DNA of 64,000 bases from Gryllotalpicola protaetiae (GCF_003627055.1 NZ_CP032624.1:1984001-2048000), one strand, 5' to 3'; shown: positions 44,552-53,054, counted from the stretch's first letter. Notes: generated from the letters alone by a model not told the origin. A program made the numbers and translations.

Positions 44552-45508
44552 CTAGCCGCGGAACACGTCGGCCTCGAGGTAGATCAGGCGCGCGACGGGG
44601 ACCGCCGAGCGGATGCGCGCCTCGACGAGGTCGGTCGCGGTCGAGGCATCCGCAACCGTCCGCGACCCGGGCATCGCGATCTTCGCCGCCACGAGCAGTT
44701 CCTCCGGCCCGAGATAGAGGGTGCGCAGGTGGATGATGCGGTCGGTCTCAGGGCCGGCCAGGATCGCCTGCTCGATCTTCTGCAGCTCGGCCTCGTTGGC
44801 GCCCTCGCCGACGAGCAGGCTCTTGACCTCCATGCCGAGCACGATCGCGACGAGCACGAGCAGCACGCCGATCGCGATCGAGCCGGCCGCGTCGAAGAAT
44901 CCGTTTCCGGTGATGAGCGCGAGGCCCACGCCGATCAGGGCGAGTACCAGGCCGGTGAGCGCGGCGACGTCTTCGAGGAGCACCGCGGGAAGCTCAGGGT
45001 TCTTCGCGCGCCGGATGAACTGCACCCACGTGCCGGCGCCCTTGTGCGGCCGAGACTCGGCGAGGCCGGTGCGCAGCGAGAAGCCCTCGAGCACGATCGA
45101 GACGAGGAGCACCGCGAGCGGCAGCCACCACAGGTGCGGGCGCACGTAGTGGTCGGCTTCCTGCAGCTTGTGCACGCCCTCGTAGATCGAGAACACGCCG
45201 CCGACCGAGAACAGGATGATCGCGACGACGAACGCGTAGACGTAGCGCTCGCGGCCGTAGCCGAACGGATGCTCGCGGTCGGCCTGCTTCTTCGCGCGGC
45301 GGCCGCCGATGAGCAGCAGCAGCTGGTTGCCCGAGTCGGCGAGCGAGTGCACGGATTCCGCGAGCAGCGAGCTCGAGCCCGAGAACAGGAACGCGAGGAA
45401 CTTGACGATCGCGATGCCGACGTTGGCGCCCAGGGCTGCGTAGATCGCGGCGCCGCCGTGCGACTCGGGGGCGTGCTCGGTCTCTCGGGTGGCCGGGGCA
45501 TCGGTCAT
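44552..45508 (-). CDS. Cation diffusion facilitator family transporter
   Basis: A 318-residue zinc/divalent-metal exporter. The hydrophobic half has about six helices; SSSLLAESVHSLADSGNQ holds the HxxxD half of the metal site, and LLEDVAALTGL gives a second, DxxxD/ED-variant, resembling the SLC30A9/YdfM-like branch. A cytoplasmic domain follows (residues 215-318). ATG 45508 lies six bases after TAGGAT and is preferred over GTG 45514. Divergent from proC. Confidence 0.88.
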   Translation of the reverse strand: MTDAPATRETEHAPESHGGAAIYAALGANVGIAIVKFLAFLFSGSSSLLAESVHSLADSGNQLLLLIGGRRAKKQADREHPFGYGRERYVYAFVVAIILFSVGGVFSIYEGVHKLQEADHYVRPHLWWLPLAVLLVSIVLEGFSLRTGLAESRPHKGAGTWVQFIRRAKNPELPAVLLEDVAALTGLVLALIGVGLALITGNGFFDAAGSIAIGVLLVLVAIVLGMEVKSLLVGEGANEAELQKIEQAILAGPETDRIIHLRTLYLGPEELLVAAKIAMPGSRTVADASTATDLVEARIRSAVPVARLIYLEADVFRG

Positions 45509-45514
45509 AGGCAC

Positions 45515-45524
45515 ATCCTAGGGT
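45515..45524. promoter_or_regulatory. Overlapping divergent -10 boxes of the CDF gene and proC
   Basis: TAGGAT (45520-45515, minus) and TAGGGT (45519-45524, plus) overlap by two bases. Each ends six bases before the ATG it serves (45508 and 45531). Both mRNAs would be leaderless, as for upp/tadA. Confidence 0.5.
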
Positions 45525-45530
45525 TGGGGT

Positions 45531-46385
45531 ATGACCACGACCGAGGCTCGAACGACGACCCTGCCCACCATCGCCTTCCTCGGCGCCGGCTCGATGGCCG
45601 GGGCGATCCTGAACGGGCTGCTCTCGCCCGTCGTGAGCGTGACCGGCGGCATCCGCGTCACCTCGCGCACGGCCGAGAAGGCGGCGGGTTTCGCAGAGAC
45701 CGCGGGGGTCACGGCGTTCGCGACCGAGAGCAGGGCGGATGCCAACCGCGAGGCCGTCCGCGGCGCGAAGCTGGTCGTGCTCGCCGTCAAGCCGTACCTC
45801 GTGCCCGAGGTGCTGGCCGACGTTGCGGGCGATCTCGAGCCCGACGCCGTCGTCGTGAGCGTCGCCGCGGGGGTGACCGTCGCCACGATGGAGGCCGCGG
45901 TGCCGGCATCCGTCGCCGTCATCCGCACCATGCCGAACACGCCGGCCCAGGTCGGTCGCGGCGTGACGGGCGTGAGCGCCGGGTCGCGCGCGAGTGAGGC
46001 CGACGTGGCGCTCGTGCGCGAGCTGTTCGAGACCGTCGGCGCGGTCGTCGAGGTGCCGGAGTCGCAGCTCGACGCGCTCTCCACCATCTCGGGCTCTGGG
46101 CCCGCCTACGTGTTCCTGCTGATCGAGGAGTTCGTGAAGACCGCGATCGCCAAGGGCTTCTCTGCGGAGCAGGCGACGCTGCTCGTCGAGCAGACCTTCC
46201 TGGGCGCGAGCGAGCTGCTCGCCGCGACCGGTGAGGATCCGGCGGAGCTGCGCCGTCGCGTCACGAGCCCGAAGGGCACGACCGAGAAGGCCGTCGAGGT
46301 GCTGCAAGGCGCGAGCCTGAGCACCCTGTTCGACCGCGCCACCGACGCGGCGCTGGCTCGTGCCCAGGAGCTCGCGAAGGGCTAA
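45531..46385 (+). CDS. proC: Pyrroline-5-carboxylate reductase
   Basis: A 284-residue enzyme making proline from pyrroline-5-carboxylate with NAD(P)H. FLGAGSMAGAILNGLL binds the cofactor; VIRTMPNTPAQVGRGVTG and ISGSGPAYVFLLIEEF are family signatures, with GTTEKAVEVLQ near the end. The TAA stop overlaps the TAG of the convergent trkA (CTAA). Confidence 0.95.
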   Translation: MTTTEARTTTLPTIAFLGAGSMAGAILNGLLSPVVSVTGGIRVTSRTAEKAAGFAETAGVTAFATESRADANREAVRGAKLVVLAVKPYLVPEVLADVAGDLEPDAVVVSVAAGVTVATMEAAVPASVAVIRTMPNTPAQVGRGVTGVSAGSRASEADVALVRELFETVGAVVEVPESQLDALSTISGSGPAYVFLLIEEFVKTAIAKGFSAEQATLLVEQTFLGASELLAATGEDPAELRRRVTSPKGTTEKAVEVLQGASLSTLFDRATDAALARAQELAKG

Positions 46386-47053
46386 TCGTCCAGCGAGGCG
46401 AACTTCTGCACGTCGGCCTCGCCGCCGGAGACGACGATGATGTCCCCCTCATGCACAACGGTCTCCTCCGTCGCATGGGTGAAGGGCTCGCCCGGCCGCT
46501 TGATGCCGACGACCGTCACCTTGTGCACGGTGCGCACGCCGGAGTCGGTGAGGGTCTTGCCGCAGATCGCGCGCGGCGCGTGCATCTTCACGAGCACGAA
46601 GTCGTCGTCGAACTGGATGAAATCCAGCATCCGCCCGCTCACCAGCCGTGCGATGCGCTCGCCGGCCTCCGCCTCGGGGTAGATCACGTGGTGCGCTCCG
46701 ATGCGCGACAGGATCTTCCCGTGCGACGGCGACACCGCCTTCGACCAGATCTGGGCGACGCCGAGCTCGACGAGATTCGCGGTGATGAGAACGGATGCCT
46801 CGATCTGCGACCCCACGGCGACGATCGCGATCTGGAATTCCTCGGCGCCGATCTGCCGCAGGGCGTCGAGCTGGGTGGCATCCGCCTGCACGGTGTGCGT
46901 GACCTGGTCCGCCCATTCCTGCACCAGTGCCGCGCTGCTGTCGACCGCGAGCACCTCGCGGCCGAGCAGGTCGAGCTCGGCGGCGGCCGCCGCGCCGAAG
47001 CGTCCGAGGCCGATGAGCAGCACGGGCGCGTCGTGACGAATGGAGCTAGCCAA
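46382..47053 (-). CDS. trkA: TrkA-type potassium channel regulatory subunit
   Basis: A 223-residue cytoplasmic RCK protein gating potassium uptake. LLIGLGRFGAAAAAELDLLG is the nucleotide-binding GxGxxG, VQADATQLDALRQIGA the second half, and a TrkA-C domain (TDSGVRTVHKVTVVGIKRPG) follows. It begins with TTG at 47053, eight bases inside the end of trkH, with AGAGG upstream. Single RCK/TrkA-C length fits KtrA/CeoB rather than the doubled E. coli TrkA. Confidence 0.9.
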   Translation of the reverse strand: MASSIRHDAPVLLIGLGRFGAAAAAELDLLGREVLAVDSSAALVQEWADQVTHTVQADATQLDALRQIGAEEFQIAIVAVGSQIEASVLITANLVELGVAQIWSKAVSPSHGKILSRIGAHHVIYPEAEAGERIARLVSGRMLDFIQFDDDFVLVKMHAPRAICGKTLTDSGVRTVHKVTVVGIKRPGEPFTHATEETVVHEGDIIVVSGGEADVQKFASLDD

Positions 47054-48491
47054 CGATGGGCCTCTCTTCCGGGTGGGCGTAGAGCCGGCGCTGCTGGCTC
47101 TGGGCGAGCGCGGCGGCGAGCGTGATGCTGCCGATGCGCCCCAAGAACATGGTGATGGCGAGCACGTAGACCGCGGGCGTCGGCGCGCCCATGGTGAGGC
47201 CGGTCGACAGCCCGCAGGTCGCGAAGGCGCTGATCACATCGAAGAGCACGTGGTCGAGCGAGTCGCGGGTGATCGCGAGCACGGTGACGGATGCCACCGC
47301 CACGATCGTCGCGCCCCACAGCACGACCGAGACGGCGACGCGCAGCACGTCCCCGGGGATGCGGCGGTGGAACGCCTCCATGCTCTCGACGCCCTTCGCC
47401 TCGGCGACGGCCGCGAGGAACAGCACCATCAGGGTCGTCACCTTGATGCCGCCGGCGGTCGAGGCCGAGCCGCCGCCGATGAACATCAGCATGTCGGTGA
47501 CGAGCAGGCTCGAGTTGTGCAGGTGGGCGATGTCGAAGGTCGAGAATCCGCCCGAGCGGGCCATGGCGGACAGGAAGAAGCTCTGGAAGACGCCGTCGCC
47601 CGCGCCGAGCCGGCCGAAGGTCTCGGGGTTGCGATGCTCGAGCAGCCAGTACAGGCCGCCGCCGATGACGAACAGCACGAGGTAGCCGACGATCGTGAGC
47701 TTCACGTGCAGCGAGACGATGCGGCGGCGCTGCGCCGGGTGTCGGATGACGCGCGCGAGAGCGTAGATGACGGGGAATCCGATCGCCCCCAGCATGACCG
47801 TCACCGCGATCGTCGTGAGGAACACGTAGTCGTGCGCGAACGGGAACAGGCCGTTGTTGTTGGGGGAGAATCCGGTGTTGGTGAAGGCCATCGCCGAGTA
47901 GTAGACGGCGTCGCGCGCCGCCTCGCCGAGCGCGAAGCCGTGGCCGAGCAGCAGTGGGAAGAGGATGACGGCGGCCGCCGCCTCGATCGTGACGACGCTG
48001 ATCGCGATGGTGAGCAGCAGGCCGCCGACCTCGCCGAGCCGCACCGCCTGGCTCTCGGCGACCGGGCCCTTGTGCGAACGCAGCGGGTTGGTGTCGCCCG
48101 CGGCGATCAGCCGGGCGCGCAGGCCGAGGTGGCGGCTGATGATGAGGCCGAGCGTGCTGGCCAGCGTCAGCACGCCGATGCCGCCGATCTGCACGCCGAC
48201 ATAGATGACGACCTCGCCGAACGCCGACCAGTGGGTCGTCATGTCGACCGTCGACAGGCCCGTGACGCAGACGACCGAGACGGCCGTGAAGAGGGCGTCG
48301 GCGAAATCGGTCGCCGTGTGCGCGGCGCTCGAGGCGGGAAGCGCGAGGAGGCCGGTCCAGAGCAGCACGAGTGCGGCGAAGACGATGAGCGCGAAGCGGC
48401 TGGGGCTCGCGGCGGCGAAGTCCGAGAAGCGCTCGCGGAAGCGCCGCGGGGCACGTCGTGCGCTTCGTGCGCTGGTCGCGGTCACCGACAT
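47046..48491 (-). CDS. trkH: TrkH/KtrB family potassium transporter
   Basis: A 481-residue membrane subunit with about ten helices arranged as four pore repeats. Selectivity-filter-like stretches TAVSVVCVTGLSTVDM, AMAFTNTGFSPNNNG, MARSGGFSTFDIA and ISAFATCGLSTGL each carry the central Gly. It couples to TrkA downstream. ATG 48491 has GGAGG nearby; the N-terminal 20 residues are Arg-rich. Confidence 0.93.
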   Translation of the reverse strand: MSVTATSARSARRAPRRFRERFSDFAAASPSRFALIVFAALVLLWTGLLALPASSAAHTATDFADALFTAVSVVCVTGLSTVDMTTHWSAFGEVVIYVGVQIGGIGVLTLASTLGLIISRHLGLRARLIAAGDTNPLRSHKGPVAESQAVRLGEVGGLLLTIAISVVTIEAAAAVILFPLLLGHGFALGEAARDAVYYSAMAFTNTGFSPNNNGLFPFAHDYVFLTTIAVTVMLGAIGFPVIYALARVIRHPAQRRRIVSLHVKLTIVGYLVLFVIGGGLYWLLEHRNPETFGRLGAGDGVFQSFFLSAMARSGGFSTFDIAHLHNSSLLVTDMLMFIGGGSASTAGGIKVTTLMVLFLAAVAEAKGVESMEAFHRRIPGDVLRVAVSVVLWGATIVAVASVTVLAITRDSLDHVLFDVISAFATCGLSTGLTMGAPTPAVYVLAITMFLGRIGSITLAAALAQSQQRRLYAHPEERPIVG

Positions 48492-48603
48492 CCCCCGACC
48501 TCCACGCGCCCATCCTGCCGCGCTCGCCCGCCCGCCGCATATATCTGAGCCGCGTTGCGGCGCGCGCCGGACGGCGACCGGCGCGCCAGAGACACAGACT
48601 GGC

Positions 48604-48609
48604 TACTCT
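48604..48609 (+). promoter_or_regulatory. -10 box, leaderless start
   Basis: TACTCT ends seven bases before ATG 48617 of the ArsR-like regulator gene; no ribosome-binding site in between. Confidence 0.45.
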
Positions 48610-48616
48610 TGCCCCT

Positions 48617-49060
48617 ATGGCCGACATCTTTGACATCGTTGCCGACTCGACCAGGCGAGAGATTCTGCAGGTTCTGCTGGAAGCTCAGGCCTCGGGCAGC
48701 GGCGAGGTCGCGGTGTCGCAGATCGTGCAGGCGCTCGAGCTGTCGCAGCCAACGGTGTCGAAGCACCTCAAGGTGCTGCGCGACTCCGGCCTCGTGCGTG
48801 TGCGCGAAGAGGGCCAGCACCGCTACTACCACCTCGACTCGTCGCCCCTCGAAGAGGTCGACGAGTGGCTGCTGCCGTTCCTCGGGGCCGCGGAAGATGA
48901 GGGCCAGGCGGATGCCACGGCCATCGGCGCCGCCTCGTCGGTCGGCTTCGGCGCCACGGGCCTGTCGGACTCGCAGAAGGAGTTCGCCGCCTCGGTCGGA
49001 AAGGTCGCCGCCGGGGCGGCCGCGCGGGCGGCCGCTCTCGCCTCACGCGTCAAGCGCTGA
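48617..49060 (+). CDS. ArsR-like winged-helix transcriptional regulator
   Basis: A 147-residue protein. The N-terminal 90 residues form an ArsR-type DNA-binding domain: IVADSTRREILQVLLEAQ, VSQIVQALELSQPTVSKHLKVL (recognition helix), VRVREEGQHRYYHLD (wing). The C-terminal 55 residues are an Ala-rich helical tail without Cys or His metal sites, so it is not an obvious metal sensor. Start fixed by the -10 box seven bases upstream. Followed by the bS22 gene. Confidence 0.88.
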   Translation: MADIFDIVADSTRREILQVLLEAQASGSGEVAVSQIVQALELSQPTVSKHLKVLRDSGLVRVREEGQHRYYHLDSSPLEEVDEWLLPFLGAAEDEGQADATAIGAASSVGFGATGLSDSQKEFAASVGKVAAGAAARAAALASRVKR

Positions 49061-49072
49061 GGTTCGGGCTGG

Positions 49073-49078
49073 TAAGAT
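49073..49078 (+). promoter_or_regulatory. -10 box upstream of the bS22 gene
   Basis: TAAGAT, 53 bases before the GTG at 49132, immediately after the ArsR-like gene. It would give a short 5' leader with GAGG before the GTG. Confidence 0.4.
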
Positions 49079-49131
49079 GGCTCTTTGTGTCGCGCTAGGT
49101 GTGCGGCATCCCCGATCTTTGTGAGGTTTCC

Positions 49132-49230
49132 GTGGGTTCTGTCATCAAGAAGCGCCGCAAGCGCATGGCGAAGAAGAAGCACCGCAAGCTTCTTCGCAAG
49201 ACGCGCCACCAGCGTCGCAACAAGAAGTAG
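49132..49230 (+). CDS. Ribosomal protein bS22 (AURKAIP1/COX24-domain)
   Basis: A 32-residue, extremely basic protein: [18 protein letters not shown] then [14 protein letters not shown]. This is the small actinobacterial 30S protein bS22, located near the decoding centre in mycobacterial ribosome structures. GTG start with a GAGG site six to nine bases upstream. A strong terminator follows 16 bases after the stop. It is too short for standard length cut-offs and easily missed. Confidence 0.92.
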   Translation: MGSVIKKRRKRMAKKKHRKLLRKTRHQRRNKK

Positions 49231-49246
49231 GTCTTCCTACTGCAGA

Positions 49247-49277
49247 AAGCGTCAGGGCTATGCCCTGACGCTTTTTT
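49247..49277 (+). terminator. Rho-independent terminator after bS22
   Basis: AAGCGTCAGGGC (49247-49258), loop TAT, GCCCTGACGCTT (49262-49273) with the T run 49272-49277. A textbook 12-bp stem plus U-tract, serving the bS22 transcript. Confidence 0.92.
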
Positions 49278-49317
49278 GTATGCACGGAGCGTGCGCACGG
49301 ATGCTTACGCTGAAGGC

Positions 49318-49572
49318 GTGCCCCGCATCACGCTGTACTCCAAGCCCGGCTGCCATCTGTGCGAAGACGCGAGGAGCGTCGTCGACGACGTGGTCGGCCG
49401 GCTTGAGGCATCCATCTCTGTGTCGGTCGAAGAGATCGACATCCTCGGTGACCCGGCTCTGCAGACTCGGTACGGTGAGGAGATCCCCGTCGTTCTCATC
49501 GACGGGAAGATGCACACCTATTGGCGCGTCGACCCGGCGCGTCTCGAGAAGGCACTCAAGGAGCTCTCATGA
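49318..49572 (+). CDS. Glutaredoxin-like thiol protein (DUF836 type)
   Basis: An 84-residue thioredoxin-fold protein. ITLYSKPGCHLCEDARSVV holds the CxxC redox pair; IPVVLIDGK is the cis-Pro region. Such proteins lie beside actinobacterial redox-regulator genes and their partner is unknown. GTG 49318 chosen because a longer frame would begin in the bS22 terminator. Its stop overlaps the next gene (ATGA). Confidence 0.85.
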   Translation: MPRITLYSKPGCHLCEDARSVVDDVVGRLEASISVSVEEIDILGDPALQTRYGEEIPVVLIDGKMHTYWRVDPARLEKALKELS

Positions 49573-49877
49573 CCCTGCGTCACATCGTCTCGTGGACCCT
49601 CAAGTCGGACGACGCGGCGCAGCGTCGAGCAGATGCCGAGGGGGTGCGCTCGCGACTGCTCGCGCTCGAGGGCGTGGTGGGGTCGATCCAGTCGATCGTC
49701 GTGATCATCGACGAGGTCGACGAGCGCACGACCAACTCGGTCGCGGTCGTCGCCGACTTCGCCGACGCGGCGGGCCTCGAGGAGTACGTCGTGCACCCCG
49801 TCCACCAGGAGGCAGCCGCCTGGATCCGCACGGTCGTCAACGTCGAGTCGCGCCTCGCAGTCGACGGCGCGCTGTAG
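49569..49877 (+). CDS. Dabb-family (stress-responsive alpha/beta barrel) protein
   Basis: A 102-residue dimeric ferredoxin-like fold protein. LRHIVSWTLK at the N-terminus and EEYVVHPVHQEAAAWIR near the end are the Dabb hallmarks. Members include small oxygenases/cyclases and proteins without known reaction. It is translationally coupled to the glutaredoxin-like gene by an ATGA overlap. A large inverted repeat follows. Confidence 0.85.
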   Translation: MTLRHIVSWTLKSDDAAQRRADAEGVRSRLLALEGVVGSIQSIVVIIDEVDERTTNSVAVVADFADAAGLEEYVVHPVHQEAAAWIRTVVNVESRLAVDGAL

Positions 49878-49892
49878 CTCCGGGCCGCCGTC

Positions 49893-49970
49893 GTCTCATC
49901 CGCGCGCTACGGTCACGCCCGCGCGATACGTGCGGACGCAGCGCGCCGAGATGTTCGTAGCGCGCGGATG
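49893..49970. repeat. 17-bp perfect inverted repeat between the Dabb gene and aspS
   Basis: CTCATCCGCGCGCTACG (49893-49909) and CGTAGCGCGCGGATGAG (49954-49970) with a GC-rich 44-base spacer. The inner part CGCGCGCTACGG recurs directly at 49978-49989, over the aspS stop codon. It separates convergent genes and may be a dispersed intergenic element also acting as a two-way transcript end. Confidence 0.7.
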
Positions 49971-49983
49971 AGCGCTGTGCGCG

Positions 49984-51348
49984 CTACGGCGCGAGGCGGG
50001 TCGGGCCGCGGAAGAGGAGCGTCGTCTCGCGGATCGACTGCTCGCCGAGCAGCAGCATCAGCACGCGCGCGAGGCCCATTCCGAAGCCGCCGTGCGGGGG
50101 GATCCCGTACTTGAAGAACTCGAGGTACTCGCCGATGCCGGCAGGGTCGAGTCCCTTGTCGACGGCGTTCGCGAGCAGCTCGTCGATGCGGTGCTCGCGC
50201 TGCGCGCCGGTCGTGATCTCGGTGCCGTTGTAGATCAGGTCGTACGATTTGGTCAGCCCGGTCTCGGCATCGCGCATGTGGTAGTACGGGCGGATGCCCG
50301 TGGGGTAGTCCGTCACGAACACGAAGTCGTGCCCGAACTCGCCCTTCACGTATGCGCTGATCTGGCGCTCGCCCTCGGGGTCGAGGTCGCCGTCTTCGCG
50401 GGGCACGGTGTAGCCGCGCGCCTCCTTCAAGACCTTGTGCACCTCGGCGAGCGGAAGGCGCGGGAACGGGACCTGGGGCACCTCGACCTCGATGCCGAAC
50501 AGCTCGCGGATCTCGTCGCCGTGCTTCTCCTTCACGGCGGCGAAGCCGGCGGCGAGCAGCTGCTCCTGCATGGACATGACGTCTTCGTACGAGTCGATCC
50601 ACGAGATCTCGGCGTCGACCGAGATGAACTCGGTGGCGTGCCGCGAGGTGAACGACGGGTCGGCGCGGAACACGGGCGAGATCTCGAAGACCTTTCCGAA
50701 GCCGGCGGCCTGCGCCATCTGCTTGAAGTGCTGCGGGCTCTGCGCGAGGTACGCGGTGCCGAGCTCGAAGTAGTCGAGCTGGAACAGCTCGGCGCGCGAC
50801 TCGGACGGGGACTCCATCAGCTTGGGGGTGTGGATCTCGACGAATCCGTTCTCGACCCACCAGGTGCGCCACGCGTGCTCGAGCGTCGTCTGAATACGGA
50901 AGATGAGCGCGTTCTTCGGCTGGCGCAGGTCGAGCCAGCGGTAGTCGAGGCGCTTGTCGAGGCTCGAGTCGGCGGCGATCGGCGCCTCGGGCAGGCTCAC
51001 GCCCGCGACGTCGAGCGTGCCGACCTTGACCTCGAGACCGCCCAGCTTGACGCGCTCGTCATGCTTCAGCTCGCCGGCGACCTCGATGAAGGTGCCGAGC
51101 GACAGGCCGGAGATCGACTCGGTCAGGGCGAGGGCGGCGGATGCTGCGGCCGCACCTTCCGTGTCCGACGCGGTCGCTTCGTCGATCTCGCGCGTCGCCG
51201 GGTTCACGAGCTGCAGCGCCCCGGACTCGTCGCGCAGCACGACGAACTGCACCTTCTTCTGATCACGCACGGTCTCGACCCAGCCGCCGACGGTGACGGG
51301 CCCGTCGGGACGAGCGGAAAGGTCCTTGATGAGGGTGCGTTCGGTCAC
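49984..51348 (-). CDS. aspS: Aspartate-tRNA(Asp/Asn) ligase, archaeal type
   Basis: A 454-residue class II synthetase. The N-terminal OB fold binds the anticodon (VTVGGWVETVRDQKKVQFVVL), then motif 1 around FVEIHTPKLM, motif 2 FRADPSFTSRHATEFIS, and motif 3 GGFGMGLARVLML. It lacks the GAD insertion of the usual 590-residue bacterial AspRS, so it is the archaeal/eukaryal-like form, often able to charge both tRNA-Asp and tRNA-Asn. GTG 51348 lies eight bases after TAGACT. Confidence 0.93.
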   Translation of the reverse strand: MTERTLIKDLSARPDGPVTVGGWVETVRDQKKVQFVVLRDESGALQLVNPATREIDEATASDTEGAAAASAALALTESISGLSLGTFIEVAGELKHDERVKLGGLEVKVGTLDVAGVSLPEAPIAADSSLDKRLDYRWLDLRQPKNALIFRIQTTLEHAWRTWWVENGFVEIHTPKLMESPSESRAELFQLDYFELGTAYLAQSPQHFKQMAQAAGFGKVFEISPVFRADPSFTSRHATEFISVDAEISWIDSYEDVMSMQEQLLAAGFAAVKEKHGDEIRELFGIEVEVPQVPFPRLPLAEVHKVLKEARGYTVPREDGDLDPEGERQISAYVKGEFGHDFVFVTDYPTGIRPYYHMRDAETGLTKSYDLIYNGTEITTGAQREHRIDELLANAVDKGLDPAGIGEYLEFFKYGIPPHGGFGMGLARVLMLLLGEQSIRETTLLFRGPTRLAP

Positions 51349-51393
51349 AATCGGCCAGTCTACTTGGGGTCCGCTGAGGGCTATCGTGACCGC

Positions 51394-52305
51394 ATGAGCG
51401 CCGCATACCGCGACGTCGAGTTCGACGGCGAGCGGTCTGTTCTGCGAGGGCGGCTGTACGGGCACGACAGCGCCCGCCCAGCCGTGGTCATGGCGCATGG
51501 TTTCAGCGCCACGATCTCTGGCATGGTGGCCGACCGCTACGCCGAGGTGCTGCACGACACCGGGCTGACCGTTCTGCTCTTCGACCATGAGGGCTTCGGG
51601 TTGAGCGGCGGCGAGCCTCGGGCGGTCGTCAACCGCTGGCTGCAGTGCAGGGGGTACCTGCACGCGCTGGAGTTCGCCTCGGCGCAGGCATCCGTCGATC
51701 GCGATCGCATCGGGCTGTGGGGCGACAGCTTCAGCGCCTCGGTCGCGCTCACCGTCGCCGCCTGCGACGAGCGGGTCGCCGCGCTCGTGGTGCAAGTGCC
51801 GTCGTGCGGCGTCGCGCTGGGAGAAGCTGGCTCGCGGGCGCGCGGTCTCAAGCTCGCCCGCGAGCTGCTGTACGACAGGGACGTTCTCGTCGACGCCGTC
51901 ATCGGTGAGGAGCTGCCGGTGGTCTCGCCCGACCAGGAGACGCAGCCGTCTCAGCTTGTGCCGCTCACCGCATATCGCTGGTTCAGCGAATACGGCCCTC
52001 GCGTTGGAACGGGCTGGCTTCCCACCGCACGTCGCGCGACGATCGCGACCGACCCGCCCTACACGACGGATGCCGTGGTCGGAGCCCTTCGCTGCCCGTC
52101 GCTGTGGGTGATCGCGAACGACGACGAGATGCCCGGCTCGGGGACCGACGTCGCGCTGAAGTGCTTCGCACTCGCCGGCGGCGCGGCCGAGAAGCGGATG
52201 ATCGCGGGCGGTCACTTCGGCCTGCTGTATGACGAGAGCCCGTTGTTCGCCGAGGTGAGCGCCGCGCAGGCGGAGTTCCTGGTGAGGGCTCTCCACTGCC
52301 TGTGA
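51394..52305 (+). CDS. Alpha/beta hydrolase (dienelactone hydrolase/acetyl xylan esterase-like)
   Basis: A 303-residue hydrolase. AVVMAHGFSATISGM is the oxyanion region, LWGDSFSASVAL the nucleophile elbow, and AGGHFGLL the catalytic His. Such proteins resemble YcjY-type and other serine esterases of unknown substrate. ATG 51394 lies six bases after TATCGT, another leaderless-type start, divergent from aspS. Confidence 0.82.
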   Translation: MSAAYRDVEFDGERSVLRGRLYGHDSARPAVVMAHGFSATISGMVADRYAEVLHDTGLTVLLFDHEGFGLSGGEPRAVVNRWLQCRGYLHALEFASAQASVDRDRIGLWGDSFSASVALTVAACDERVAALVVQVPSCGVALGEAGSRARGLKLARELLYDRDVLVDAVIGEELPVVSPDQETQPSQLVPLTAYRWFSEYGPRVGTGWLPTARRATIATDPPYTTDAVVGALRCPSLWVIANDDEMPGSGTDVALKCFALAGGAAEKRMIAGGHFGLLYDESPLFAEVSAAQAEFLVRALHCL

Positions 52306-52388
52306 AGGCGGTGGGGCGCAGGGGTCATATACGGGCGGCCCTCGCGGCAGCGGCTCCGTTCGCAGGAGTTTCAGGGGAATCGCTTCCG

Positions 52389-52394
52389 TAGACT
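52389..52394 (+). promoter_or_regulatory. -10 box of the cytochrome c maturation operon
   Basis: TAGACT ends six bases before GTG 52401, the first gene of the phosphatase-TlpA-CcdA-ResB-CcsB cluster; leaderless start likely. Confidence 0.5.
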
Positions 52395-52400
52395 TTCGGC

Positions 52401-53054
52401 GTGGCTAGTCGGCAGGTGCATCTCGTGCGCCATGGCGAGGTGTACAACCCCGACCATGTGCTCTATGGCCGACTTCCCGAGTTCCACCTGTCGCAGCTCG
52501 GCCGGCGCATGGCGCAGGCCGCCGCAGACGAGCTGACCTCGCGCGAGCGGCCCGTCGCGGCGCTGATCGCGTCGCCGCTGATCCGGGCGCAGGAATCCGC
52601 CGCCCCGCATGCTGCGCTCTTCAAGCTCGACCTGCGCACCGACCCGCGCATCATCGAGCCGAGCAACCACTTCGAGGGCAAGGTCATGGCCAAGGCCGTG
52701 AAGAACCCTGTCAACTGGCCGTGGCTGATCAACCCGGCGCGGCCGTCGTGGGGCGAGCCGTACAGGTCGATCGTGGCGCGCGTGACGGCGGCGATGACGG
52801 ATGCCTTCGCGCTTCCCCGCCTCACCGAAGACGAGCCGGGCGACGTCATCATGGTCAGCCACCAGCTGCCGATCTGGGTGACCCACCTGTCGCTCTCCGG
52901 CGAGCGGCTCATGCACGACCCGCGCCAGCGGCGCTGCGATCTGTCGAGCATCACGACCTTCGAGCAGAACGCGGCCGGCGTGATCCACGAGGTCGGCTAC
53001 AGCGACCCGGCCGCCGCGCTGCTGCCCGGTGCCATCGACGTCGGGGCGGTGTGA
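52401..53054 (+). CDS. Histidine phosphatase family protein
   Basis: A 217-residue phosphoglycerate-mutase-like phosphatase. VHLVRHGEVYNPDHVLYGRLP carries the catalytic RHG His, and IMVSHQLPIWV the second active-site His. Cytoplasmic. It heads the same gene order found in Mycobacterium tuberculosis Rv0525-Rv0529, where its link to cytochrome c maturation is not explained. Its stop overlaps the next start (GTGA). Confidence 0.9.
   Translation: MASRQVHLVRHGEVYNPDHVLYGRLPEFHLSQLGRRMAQAAADELTSRERPVAALIASPLIRAQESAAPHAALFKLDLRTDPRIIEPSNHFEGKVMAKAVKNPVNWPWLINPARPSWGEPYRSIVARVTAAMTDAFALPRLTEDEPGDVIMVSHQLPIWVTHLSLSGERLMHDPRQRRCDLSSITTFEQNAAGVIHEVGYSDPAAALLPGAIDVGAV

Noticed and set aside
49279-49317. 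Longer N-terminus of the glutaredoxin-like protein
   Set aside because: It would begin at the terminator of bS22; GTG 49318 gives a normal family start.
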